Shown one piece after another: positions 1 through 6,104 of a stretch of DNA of 6,540 bases (the stretch's first letter is position 1; the number at the start of each line of letters is the position of its first letter). Under the pieces are notes generated by a model that was not told the DNA's origin, made no database searches, and saw only the letters and a list, made by a program, of their open reading frames with translations. This stretch comes from JBFMGD01 sp040751775 (GTDB taxonomy: Bacteria; Bacillota; Dethiobacteria; DTU022): NCBI GenBank assembly GCA_040751775.1, contig JBFMGD010000078.1, forward strand, positions 1 through 6,540. Reading direction: 5' to 3'. The position numbers and the translations under genes were made by a program.

Positions 1-814
1 CATATTTTAGGATCACGCCGGCCGTTTCCCGGAAGGTATTAAGGTCCAGGTCGTCCCTGGCCAGCCAAAATAGGGCGCGAGCCCAGTCAATGCTCTCCGC
101 GATGCTGGGCGGCTTTTTCAAATCGAGCCGGCGCATTTGCTGAACCGCTCGTACTACCTTTAAGCGCAGGTTCTCCTCCAGGCCGGGAACCTGCAGCGAC
201 AGGATCTGCTTTTCCAACTCCGAATCGGGAAAGGCTAGGTGAAGATAAAGACAGCGCCTCTTTAAAGCTTCAGACAGCTCCCGGGTTGCGTTGGAAGTAA
301 GAAACACAAAAGGAACTGCCTGGGCTTTAATCGTTCCGATTTCCGGCAGCGTCACCTGGAATTCGGCCAGCAGCTCCAGCAGCATCGCTTCGAATTCAAA
401 GTCTACCTTGTCGATTTCATCAATCAGTAGGACTATTTTTTCCGGAGAAGAGAGGGCCTGCAACAGCGGCCGCACTAAAAGGTATTCTTCTGAGAAGATT
501 TCTTTCTCCAGCTCCTCCGGCGAAACGGATTGCCGTGTTGCAGCCTGGATGTGCAGCAACTGCTTTTTATAATTCCATTCGTAGAGGGCGCGCGTCTCGT
601 CGATCCCCTCGTAACACTGCAGCCGGATCAGCTTAAGCCCGCGGGCGCGGCTGAACGATTGGGCGACGGCAGTTTTGCCCACCCCCGCCGGCCCCTCGAC
701 CAGGATCGGCTTCTGCATCTCTTCGGCCAGGTACAGGACTGTCGCGGTTCTCCAGTCGCAAATAAATCCGGCCTGATGCATCTGTTCAATAATCTGGTTT
801 ATTTTTTCTAGCAT
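1..814 (-). CDS. MoxR-family AAA+ ATPase (CoxD-like), C-terminus outside window
   Basis: Minus-strand reading frame, 271 codons in the window, open to the left edge with no stop. It starts at an ATG (812-814), with AGGGTGAG about 8 nt upstream as ribosome binding site. The AAA+ core is complete: Walker A GPAGVGKT (residues 41-48), Walker B IVLLIDE (127-133), sensor 1 in LTSN (Asn175), arginine-finger candidates in LKRRC (186-187), and a sensor-2-like Arg in DWARAL (246). The RLQCYEG and ALYEWNY segments (64-82) are typical of the MoxR subgroup that includes CoxD-like proteins. Known for the family: these ATPases act as chaperones for metal-cofactor insertion or complex assembly, usually with a VWA-domain (CoxE-like) partner encoded next to them. 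Such a partner would lie beyond the left edge and is not seen. The aminotransferase gene lies 52 bp upstream on the same strand with no terminator between, so the two are probably co-transcribed. The substrate is unknown. Confidence 0.93.
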   Translation of the reverse strand, partial: MLEKINQIIEQMHQAGFICDWRTATVLYLAEEMQKPILVEGPAGVGKTAVAQSFSRARGLKLIRLQCYEGIDETRALYEWNYKKQLLHIQAATRQSVSPEELEKEIFSEEYLLVRPLLQALSSPEKIVLLIDEIDKVDFEFEAMLLELLAEFQVTLPEIGTIKAQAVPFVFLTSNATRELSEALKRRCLYLHLAFPDSELEKQILSLQVPGLEENLRLKVVRAVQQMRRLDLKKPPSIAESIDWARALFWLARDDLDLNTFRETAGVILKY

Positions 815-866
815 TATATCGCGCTCACCCTTTTAGATCACAGCGATAGAACTAGGTTGTTCTTTT

Positions 867-2051
867 TTAATGCCTGTATGATTCAAAAAATCTTTTCAAC
901 CGCATGAGCCCTTCATGAAGCTCTTCCATGGTGCAGGCGTAGGAGATACGGATATAGCCTTCCGCACCGGGGCCGAAATCGATGCCCGGGGTAACCGCCA
1001 CTTTCGCCTCCTGAAGAATGCGGAAGGCCAGGGAGAAGGAATCGGCGGAATACTTATTCACGTTGGCCAGCATGTAGAAGGCGCCCTCGGGCGGCACCGC
1101 CGGGGCGATACCCATCTCCTGCAGGACGCTGTAAAGGTACAGCCGGCGCTCGTTATACGAGCCGAAGCGGACGGCCAGGGTATTCTCACCCTCCTGTAGC
1201 GCGGCCATCCCCGCAGCCTGGGTAAAGTTGCAGGCGCAAATAAACAGGTTTTGTTGCAGCGTCTGCATTACCCGGGCCAGTTCCGGGGGGGCGATTACAT
1301 AGCCCAGCCTCCATCCGGTCATGATATGGCGCTTGGAAAAGCCGTTTATCACCACGGCCCGATCGGTAAACTCTAATATGGAGTGGTCCTTACCTGTGAA
1401 ATTAATGCCGTGATAGACTTCATCGGCAATCACATAATGCCCCAGCGCCGCGATTTCCGCCAGCTCCCCGGCATTTAGAACAGCCCCCGTGGGGTTGGAG
1501 GGGGAGTTAATCATCACCGCCCGGGTACGGGAGTTCAGGTGTTTCTTGATATTATCGGCCCTTAGTTTAAACCCTTCCGCCTCGGTAACCCGGGCAAAAA
1601 CCGGCTTCGCCCCGACATAGCGAATGAAATTGGGGTAACAGGCGTAATACGGGTCGGCCAGAACTGCTTCATCGCCGTTGTCCAGCAGCGCTGAAAAAGC
1701 CAGGAGCATCGCCGGAGAGGATCCGGAGGTGACCACCACCTGCTCCGGCACAATCTCCACGCCGTAGTGGCGCCGGTAATAGCGAGCAATCTCTTCCCGC
1801 AGGTCCAGGCGGCCCATGCTGTGGGTGTAGCAGGTCTCCCCTTCGCTTAAAGCTTGCAAAGCAGCTGCCTTAATCGCCGCCGGGGTCTCTCCGGCCGGTT
1901 CCCCCACCTCGAGATGAATTACCTTTTCCCCGGCCAGCTCCATCTGCTTCGCCTGCTCCAGCACTTCCATAGCGATAAACGGGGATATCTCTTTGAGCCT
2001 ATCCGGAATCCTGTAGCGAGGAGCGGCAGCGTTGTTATCCTGATTTTTCAA
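867..2051 (-). CDS. PLP-dependent class I/II aminotransferase
   Basis: 394-residue fold-type I aminotransferase of normal length for the AspC-like group, expected to be cytoplasmic. Visible motifs: EVGEP (48-52) at the N-terminal substrate loop; Tyr75 in YTHSMG; NSPSNPTG (182-189) with the conserved Asn186; IADEVY (208-213) with Asp210 for the pyridine nitrogen and Tyr213 for the PLP oxygen; GFSKRHIMTGWRLGY (237-251) with the Schiff-base Lys240; and IRISYA (367-372) with Arg368 for the substrate carboxylate. The start is TTG (2049-2051), preceded by a purine-rich AAAGGATGGGGAG. No in-frame ATG occurs until codon 28, which would cut into the fold, and the nearby upstream ATGs are out of frame. 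It transfers an amino group between an amino acid and a 2-oxo acid. The exact substrate (aspartate, alanine, aromatic or other) cannot be read from the sequence, so no symbol is given. It is likely the first gene of a unit with the MoxR ATPase. Confidence 0.93.
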   Translation of the reverse strand: MKNQDNNAAAPRYRIPDRLKEISPFIAMEVLEQAKQMELAGEKVIHLEVGEPAGETPAAIKAAALQALSEGETCYTHSMGRLDLREEIARYYRRHYGVEIVPEQVVVTSGSSPAMLLAFSALLDNGDEAVLADPYYACYPNFIRYVGAKPVFARVTEAEGFKLRADNIKKHLNSRTRAVMINSPSNPTGAVLNAGELAEIAALGHYVIADEVYHGINFTGKDHSILEFTDRAVVINGFSKRHIMTGWRLGYVIAPPELARVMQTLQQNLFICACNFTQAAGMAALQEGENTLAVRFGSYNERRLYLYSVLQEMGIAPAVPPEGAFYMLANVNKYSADSFSLAFRILQEAKVAVTPGIDFGPGAEGYIRISYACTMEELHEGLMRLKRFFESYRH

Positions 2052-2073
2052 AATCTCCCCATCCTTTCATTCA

Positions 2074-2136
2074 TTCTGCAAACACCCGGCTCCCGCAGAA
2101 AAAAGTAAAGATAAAGATATCTCCTCAGGAAGCCGG
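2074..2136 (-). promoter_or_regulatory. possible structured leader of the aminotransferase gene
   Basis: On the minus strand, just upstream of the TTG start, CCGGCTTCC (2136-2128) can pair with GGGAGCCGG (2094-2086), 8 of 9 positions. TTCTGC (2100-2095) can pair with GCAGAA (2079-2074). The second hairpin holds GGGAGCCGG in its loop, so the two pairings together would be pseudoknot-like. No T-tract follows in the direction of the gene, so this is not a simple attenuator, and no known riboswitch is recognised. It may be chance structure in degraded DNA. Confidence 0.2.
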
Positions 2137-2161
2137 TATGAACCAGTCGTATCCATAAAAA

Positions 2162-2404
2162 TTCTTTGCATCGGGCGCTATTCCTTCTTTTGCTCCATCA
2201 TCACGTAAACCTGGACGAAAAAACCCACTTTATGCCATAGAGGAGTGTGATAGCAGAGTTGTCCGTTTTGAAAAGGAAATAGAGGCACAAAGCCAGGATG
2301 GTCCTCACCAAAGAACAATGGCTGCCCTACAAGGGCTAAAAGGTATTGCTTTGATCCCAGTTAGGCTTCATCTGGGCATAACAAAGGGGCGCCAAAAGCC
2401 GTAA
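2162..2404 (+). pseudogene. degenerate IS110-type transposase remnant
   Basis: An open plus-strand stretch of 80 codons between TAA (2156-2158) and TAA (2402-2404), with no convincing start. Its middle reads NPLYAIEECDSRVVRFEKEIEA and then TMAALQGLKGIALIP. This resembles the segment before and inside the C-terminal domain of IS110/IS116/IS902 transposases: a coiled linker with a Rv..lekeIe pattern, then the ALqalrGIaliTA helix-hairpin-helix-like motif. Homology seems to stop at about 2355; the last residues (RLHLGITKGRQKP) are not family-like and overlap the opposite-strand IS91 remnant, so the element was probably broken there. The N-terminal RuvC-like catalytic domain is missing. A short MNQSYP frame with an AGGA upstream (2138-2155), ending at the TAA, might be the original start but is too short to trust. 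The family assignment is from remembered motifs and needs a search. Confidence 0.4.
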
Positions 2405-2463
2405 CTCCTATCTTCCCAGGCGCCTTCCAGTTGTTCAAAATGTGATTCGATACAACGGTAGTA
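2380..2463 (-). pseudogene. IS91-family transposase N-terminal fragment
   Basis: On the minus strand, between TAA (2464-2466) and TGA (2368-2370), the reading is YYRCIESHFEQLEGAWEDR then SYGFWRPFV. This matches the start of IS91/IS801-type transposases as I recall it: YYrcvedHFEtfe.vyderf...YGFwRPyv, which precedes the CGDl..GFARVrC zinc-binding segment. Only about 28 residues survive. The zinc-binding cysteines and the HUH catalytic domain are gone, and the frame stops three codons after the homology. The fragment abuts and slightly overlaps the opposite-strand IS110-like remnant, suggesting one element inserted into or recombined with the other. The match is short but dense; a protein search would settle it. 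Confidence 0.45.
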
Positions 2464-2488
2464 TTAGCTTACGCACTGGGGCAGGTGC

Positions 2489-2516
2489 TTAACATATGAA
2501 ACCACCCTGATATAGA
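2489..2516 (+). promoter_or_regulatory. sigma-A-type promoter with extended -10, overlapped by LexA box
   Basis: TTAACA (2489-2494, 5 of 6 to consensus), a 16-bp spacer and TATAGA (2511-2516, 4 of 6), with a TGA extension making an extended -10 (TGnTATAGA). The expected start point is near 2523, within the LexA operator. On the minus strand the palindrome repeats the -10, but at the right distance there is only TAGGGG, so transcription to the right is favoured. Confidence 0.5.
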
Positions 2517-2537
2517 ACATATGTTCTATATCAGGGT
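2504..2537. repeat. perfect 34-bp palindrome containing the SOS box
   Basis: ACCCTGATATAGAACAT (2504-2520) is followed directly by its exact reverse complement (2521-2537), with no spacer. Symmetry breaks at 2503/2538. The dyad is about three times longer than the 12-bp LexA core and includes a -10 element on each strand. The centre CATATG creates an ATG on both strands, so both strands translate to MFYIRV; these are unlikely to be real starts, since they lie at the predicted transcript start. There is no adjacent T-tract, so it is not a Rho-independent terminator. Confidence 0.95.
2515..2526. promoter_or_regulatory. LexA/DinR SOS operator
   Basis: GAACATATGTTC is a perfect match to the Gram-positive SOS core GAAC-N4-GTTC and to the RNRY centre of the Bacillus subtilis-type consensus CGAACRNRYGTTYC. 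The flanks here are A...T. It overlaps the -10 and start point of the rightward promoter, the usual place for repression by LexA, with release after DNA damage and RecA-stimulated LexA self-cleavage. No intact target gene is visible downstream. Confidence 0.75.
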
Positions 2538-2750
2538 AACACACAGCCCCTACAGAGTCAAGAAACTGTTTGTGGATGAAAAAGAGGAAGAAGACGATCA
2601 GAGACGGATTATTAAGACCGCTATCCGGCGGGAACGGATGAGAGACGGGAAAGGCTGGGGCTTATCGAAAAAGAGCCAGGCAAACAAAACGGAGAGATGT
2701 TTAAAATCCTGCCGATTAGGGTCCGTCACCGGATCTTAACTTACCGTAAC
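2538..2750 (+). other. unassigned stretch downstream of the SOS promoter
   Basis: No recognised gene. A plus-strand frame is open from the palindrome centre (2521) to TAA at 2737-2739, 72 codons. It is highly charged (KKLFVDEKEEEDDQRR, then IIKTAIRRERMRDGKGW) and ends in low-complexity basic sequence. Its only ATG near the front sits at the predicted transcription start. The next in-frame starts, GTG at 2572 and ATG at 2638, lack a clear ribosome binding site, though GGAACGG precedes the ATG. It could be a remnant of an SOS-controlled gene or chance. Near its end an 8-bp direct repeat TAACTTAC occurs twice (2737-2744, 2747-2754), the second copy covering the stop codon of the chemotaxis gene. 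No convincing terminator for that gene is seen here, only a weak TCCG-GTGA-CGGA hairpin without a T-tract. Confidence 0.3.
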
Positions 2751-4358
2751 TTACTGATATTTAAATTTTTGCAGTTCATGATAGAGCTGCTCCGCGGCGC
2801 TGCGCAGTTCCTCGGCAGTGGCGGCCACTTCCTGCATGGTAGAGGACTGTTCTTCCACCGAGGCGGCCATCTCCTCGCTGCCCGCGCTGAGTTCCTGGGA
2901 AGCGGAAGCGGTCTCTTCGACATGTCTGGCAATCTCGGAGACATCGCCTAAGATTTCTGTAAAAGCGGTGCCGGTTTTGGCTACCACCGCCGTGCCGGTT
3001 TCTACATCCCTCACTCCCAGATCCATGCTCTCTAAAGCCTTTCTGCTTTCATACTGGGTAGCTTTGATCAGCTCCCCGATCTCTGTTGCGGCTCTGGCCG
3101 ACTGCTCGGCCAGTTTGCGCACCTCTTCAGCCACAACTGCGAAGCCGCGCCCTTGCTCCCCGGCCCGGGCGGCCTCGATCGCGGCATTAAGGGCGAGCAG
3201 GTTGGTCTGATCGGCGATATCGGATATAATGCCTAAGATACGGCCGATATCGCTTGAACGCTTGACCACCGCGGTAATTACTTCCTGCAGTTCGCCAACC
3301 CGGTTGTTTATGATCATCATATGGCCGACAGCACCGGTAATCATCTTCTCGCCTTCCTCCGCCCTGCCGACGATACGGGCATTAGTTTCCGCCATTTTTT
3401 GGGAGCTAATGCTTAAACTCTGGGCGTTGCCCGCAAATTCGTTGCTGGAGGCGGATACTTCTTCCAAAGAAGCGCTCATCTCTTCGGAAGCAGCGGAAAC
3501 CGCCTCGCTGCCCCTGTTCACTCCGGCGGCCAGATCCACTGTTTTTTCAACGATTTCCCTGATACTTTCAAGCATTTTATTTACCGCCTCCGCCATCGCG
3601 CCAACCTCTCCACCGCCCTTGATCTCAAGGCGTTGAGTCAGATCGCCGCCTTGCGTGGCCAAATCTTCCAAACGGTCTTGCATAACCTTCAAGGGGCGGG
3701 TAACACCGCCGCCGATATAAATCACGAATATTACCGCAAAAGCGGTGACAATTACCATGACCGCGATCAGCGCGCGTGTAATCGTATTTAACTGATCCGT
3801 TGTCATCCGTTCCGCTTCCGCTTTCGGCACGCCGACAGACAACAACCCGATCACTGCTCCATTACAATCAACCAGCGGATCGTAAGCGGTATAATAGGCG
3901 GTACCCAGGATTTCGGCTTCCCCAAAATACTGTTTGCCGGCCGCAACGGACGGATAAGCCGCGCTATCTGCCCCCAAAAACGTTCCCTCAGCCCTGGAAC
4001 CGTCCTCCTGCCGCACGCCTGTGAGAACCCTTGCGAAATCTTCTCCCCGGGCGACATAAATGGTTGCCGTATTCTCGAGATTGTTTGAGATAGCATCAAC
4101 CGTCCACATACGCCCACCGATCGGCGTCATATCTTTATCGACCAGTTGCCCGTTCTCCAAGGATAGCTCCCCGAAATACCGGTCCATGTACAGCCGCGCA
4201 GCCTGAAGATCGCCTTTTAACTTGGTCAACAGATTTTTTTCAGTTAAATCATGAGTAAGCGCCCCTACGGAAGGTAAAACGTAACAAAGTACCGTCAATA
4301 CCAGCAAGAGCGCCGGGATTAAGGCCACGGCAAACATTTTTACCCTTAAGCTGTTCAA
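2751..4358 (-). CDS. methyl-accepting chemotaxis protein with extracytoplasmic Cache-type sensor
   Basis: I start it at TTG 4356-4358 (535 residues), with AAGGGGG 9 nt upstream. The frame stays open to 4520, but that 54-codon extension (KGRNYYKIDVICNINT and so on) looks like untranslated leader, and the protein then begins with the typical LNSLRVK before the first membrane helix. Layout: TM1 about 8-31; extracytoplasmic sensor about 34-193, with a single-Cache (sCache/Cache_3-like) signature GTAYYTAYDPL (152-162) and a following GAVIGLLSVGVP strand; TM2 about 196-217; HAMP about 218-271; long coiled-coil signalling domain to the end, with the conserved hairpin tip DIADQTNLLALNAAIEAARA (380-399) and GRGFAVVAEEVRKLAEQSA (403-421). 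It should relay ligand binding to CheA/CheW in the polar array and be methylated by CheR. No C-terminal CheR-tethering pentapeptide is present. No other chemotaxis genes flank it, so it is an orphan receptor; the ligand is unknown (Cache domains often bind small organic acids or amino acids). Confidence 0.95.
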   Translation of the reverse strand: MNSLRVKMFAVALIPALLLVLTVLCYVLPSVGALTHDLTEKNLLTKLKGDLQAARLYMDRYFGELSLENGQLVDKDMTPIGGRMWTVDAISNNLENTATIYVARGEDFARVLTGVRQEDGSRAEGTFLGADSAAYPSVAAGKQYFGEAEILGTAYYTAYDPLVDCNGAVIGLLSVGVPKAEAERMTTDQLNTITRALIAVMVIVTAFAVIFVIYIGGGVTRPLKVMQDRLEDLATQGGDLTQRLEIKGGGEVGAMAEAVNKMLESIREIVEKTVDLAAGVNRGSEAVSAASEEMSASLEEVSASSNEFAGNAQSLSISSQKMAETNARIVGRAEEGEKMITGAVGHMMIINNRVGELQEVITAVVKRSSDIGRILGIISDIADQTNLLALNAAIEAARAGEQGRGFAVVAEEVRKLAEQSARAATEIGELIKATQYESRKALESMDLGVRDVETGTAVVAKTGTAFTEILGDVSEIARHVEETASASQELSAGSEEMAASVEEQSSTMQEVAATAEELRSAAEQLYHELQKFKYQ

Positions 4359-4692
4359 CGCACATTTCCCCCTTAGATTTGCTCTAAAGCACCGGCCTAA
4401 GACAGCCCGTATTGCTATTTTGCAGTGTTTGGTATTTATGTTACATATAACATCAATCTTATAATAGTTTCTACCTTTTATTACATTATCCTGCATAGGG
4501 GCCCTGCGCGGGGACACCACTTCACTGATTGCCGGTAAACTTATATTGAAAAACTACAACCGTCCATTTTTTAGACGTCTTTGAATATAATTAGGGCTTC
4601 CTGCACAACCCAAAAAAGCTTGTAGAATAAGGACTGTTGGCCCTTTTTAAGATATAATGGTGTAAGGTAAATTCTAGTTATCCCCCCAAAAC
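4359..4692 (-). other. upstream region of the chemotaxis gene, mostly unassigned
   Basis: No gene is supported here. The part nearest the chemotaxis gene (4359-4500) is AT-rich and should hold its promoter. Candidate -10 elements such as TATTAT occur on the minus strand at about 4465-4470, but no good -35 lies at the right distance and no sigma-D (TAAA-N15-GCCGATAA) promoter is seen. A small dyad ATGTTA-cata-TAACAT (4438-4453) could be a regulator site. The right part (about 4600-4692), with TATAAT at 4653-4658 on the plus strand and no good -35, may be the left flank or leader of the IS5-type remnant. Confidence 0.3.
4541..4590. repeat. long imperfect inverted repeat, AT-rich
   Basis: TTATATTGAAAAAC (4541-4554) and GTCTTTGAATATAA (4577-4590) are inverted copies with 12 of 14 matches, separated by 22 bp. 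It lies between the chemotaxis gene leader and the IS5 remnant. It could be an operator, a transcript hairpin or the scar of a small element; no family is recognised. Confidence 0.4.
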
Positions 4693-5391
4693 CTTGCACT
4701 TGAGGTGATCCAATCCCCTGGGGCGATATTGAAGGCGACAGACCATAAAACCCACAGCGTGGAGAACCGCATTGTCAGCATCAGCCAGCCCCATGTTTGG
4801 CCGATTGTGCGGGGCAAGGCCAGGGCAAACGTCGAGTGAGGGGCCAAGCTGGCGATCAGCGTCGTAAACGGTTTCACCTGCATGGAAAAACTCTCCTGAG
4901 ACAACTTCAATGAAGGGATCACCCTCATTGAAGCGATTGAAAGATACAGGCTCCGTCACGGTTTTTACCCGGCATCGGTCCACGTGGACAAGATTTACCG
5001 CACCCGTGCTAATATCCTCTACTGCCTCGAGCGGGGCATCCGCATCAGCGGGCCGAAGCTGGGCCGGCCCCCGAAAGAACCGGACCCGGTAGCCATTAAG
5101 CAAGCCCACCGGGACGCCTTGGACCGCAACTGCAGCGAAGGTAAGTTCGGTGAAGGAAAACGACGATACGGGCTAAACCTGATCAAGACGAAACTGCAGG
5201 AAACAAGCGAAACGGTAATCATTATGAACCTGATAGTGATGAACCTGACCCATGTGTACAGGGGTCTTTTTGTCTTTTTTTGCAAAGAGCATATTTTGCG
5301 TTTTCAGAGCGAAAATTATGCTGCCGGCGAGTCGGTTTTTGCCTGCTGCGGCTTTGTGTTTTTAACCTGTTCTAAGTCAATCGCGTTTTAA
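4693..5391 (+). pseudogene. IS5-family transposase, internally deleted with frameshift and stops
   Basis: Plus-strand remains of a DDE transposase of the IS5 group. An N-terminal scrap reads LALEVI (4693-4710) and then, in another frame, IPWGDIEGD (4713-4739), the place of the family's RWvkLa..IPWdeiE motif. It is followed directly by the C-terminal half: KTHSVENRIVSISQPHV (from 4747), PIVRGKA, GAKLAISVVNGF, DNFNEGITLIEAIERYR, GFYPASVHVDKIYRTR (the catalytic Asp of HVDK), GIRISGPKLGRPPK, EGKFGEGKRRYGL (the catalytic Glu) and MNLIVMNL. The roughly 200 residues normally between these parts, including the first catalytic Asp, are missing. Two TGA codons interrupt the frame: 4837-4839, where homologues have Phe (VEFGAKL), and 4897-4899, where they have Trp (LSWDNFNEG). 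No terminal inverted repeats were found. It cannot encode an active transposase. The stop-free tail from 4984 to 5391 might be reported as a 135-residue protein but is only the transposase end plus unrelated residues. Confidence 0.88.
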
Positions 5392-5397
5392 ACATTC

Positions 5398-5439
5398 ACA
5401 CCTTAACTGCACGCTGACGATGGCGTGCAGTTAAGGTGT
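5398..5439. repeat. perfect 17-bp-stem hairpin after the IS5 remnant
   Basis: ACACCTTAACTGCACGC (5398-5414), loop TGACGATG (5415-5422), then the exact reverse complement (5423-5439). It starts 7 bp after the stop of the IS5-type frame. The following bases (CTTTAAAATAAAG) make only a weak T-tract on the plus strand, and the minus side is no better, so terminator function is possible but not typical. A second dyad, TAAAGCC-T-GGCTTTA, follows at 5448-5462. It may be an element end or a terminator for read-through of the element. Confidence 0.9.
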
Positions 5440-5577
5440 CTTTAAAATAAAGCCTGGCTTTACGGATTTACCATCAAATTAAAGAGGAGGAGAAGAACCT
5501 ACCATACACCTTTATTTTGATTAATATTGTTCACCTCTAGAGAGAAGAATGTGCTAAATAACACCCTGACAATATGA

Positions 5578-5933
5578 CTGAAGCAGTTGGATCATCCCTG
5601 GATTCTTATTTTTGACAAAGGATATCCTTCGGGCGAAGTATTTATCGAACTCATTGAACGGCAGGTAAAATTCCTGGTCAAATTAGGTTCAACTTCGTTT
5701 AAAATAGAACAAAACCAGATGGATGACGATGACTGTATGGTGGAAATTGTCTTTGACAAGACTCGGATCAACCCCCATAGGGGCACTCCGGCGGCAGATA
5801 AGATAGAAACAACAGGAAGCATAACCTTACGTTTTGGAAACTGGTTTTTCCCCAAAAAAATATATAAAAGAGAATTGCTAACATTCCTTATTGGCTCAAT
5901 CCAGCTTCGCAAACAGCTCGTCTGTATACTAGG
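5578..5933 (+). pseudogene. IS4-type transposase fragment, frameshifted and truncated
   Basis: Plus-strand fragment of an IS4-family DDE transposase. It reads LKQLDHPWILIFDKGYPSGE (the second catalytic Asp in IFDKGYPS), then FLVKLGSTSF, VEIVFDKTRINPHRGTPAA and GSITLRFGNWFF. At about 5878 the homology moves to another frame, reading NIPYWLNPASQTARLYTR, the place of the family's LLTNIP...tA.LY..RWgIE segment. It then ends at about 5933, exactly before the Y-2R-3E-6K catalytic Glu signature. The first catalytic Asp and everything upstream are missing: a TGA lies at 5575-5577, and only short scraps lie before it. In its original frame the reading continues to 6066, but those residues (after 5933) are not transposase. 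A strong GGAGGAG at about 5484-5492 lies upstream but serves no visible start. Not functional. Confidence 0.82.
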
Positions 5934-6104
5934 TCCTGTCAAAACTAACCCCCTTGGTATTTCTCAAAAAGCCGCACACTCGCTCGATGATCTCGCGGAC
6001 CCGGTACAGTTAGCTCTCCTGATTGCGGACCCGCCACAATGCTGTAACGGTCATTCAACACCCTAAAAAGTTCCAATTGCCCTAATTAATAGTTTAATCA
6101 CCCT
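5934..6104 (-). other. coding-like degraded stretch of unknown origin
   Basis: No intact gene. On the minus strand one frame reads VLNDRYSIVAGPQSGELTVPGP (6057 towards 5990). After a one-base shift it would continue as REIIERVCGFLRNTKGVSFDRT to TAG at about 5929-5931, at the point where the IS4 homology ends. The joined reading looks like genuine protein rather than noise, but I do not recognise the family. The plus-strand end at the junction is GGTCCTGTCAAAACTAACCC, which could be an element terminus; no second copy is found in the window. Confidence 0.2.

Noticed and set aside
291..811. Plus-strand open frames over the left end
   Set aside because: They lie opposite the MoxR ATPase, whose Walker and sensor motifs read without interruption on the minus strand.
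849..862. Second LexA-like box GAAC...GTTC between aminotransferase and MoxR genes
   Set aside because: The half-sites are separated by 6 bases, not the 4 required for a Gram-positive SOS box, and it lies inside a probable operon.
2521..2571. ATG at the palindrome centre as a real start of the 72-codon frame
   Set aside because: It coincides with the predicted transcription start and has no ribosome binding site; the same ATG arises on both strands purely from the CATATG symmetry.
2697..2951. Plus-strand 84-codon frame starting with a GGAGAG-preceded ATG
   Set aside because: Despite a plausible ribosome binding site, most of it runs opposite the conserved 3' end of the chemotaxis gene and shows no protein motifs.
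2818..3636. Plus-strand open frames across the chemotaxis gene
   Set aside because: They are mirror frames of a strongly conserved minus-strand receptor, Ser/Ala-rich, without ribosome binding sites or family motifs.
4359..4520. N-terminal extension of the chemotaxis protein to 4520
   Set aside because: The extra 54 residues precede a good ribosome binding site and a typical receptor start at TTG 4358; they look like untranslated leader that happens to stay open.
4837..4899. In-frame TGA codons as selenocysteine or recoded Trp
   Set aside because: The frame also has a frameshift and a large deletion, no SECIS-like context was sought or evident, and homologues have Phe and Trp at these places; simple decay explains it.
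4674..5285. Minus-strand open frames over 4674-5285
   Set aside because: They mirror the IS5-type transposase remnant, which carries the family motifs on the plus strand.
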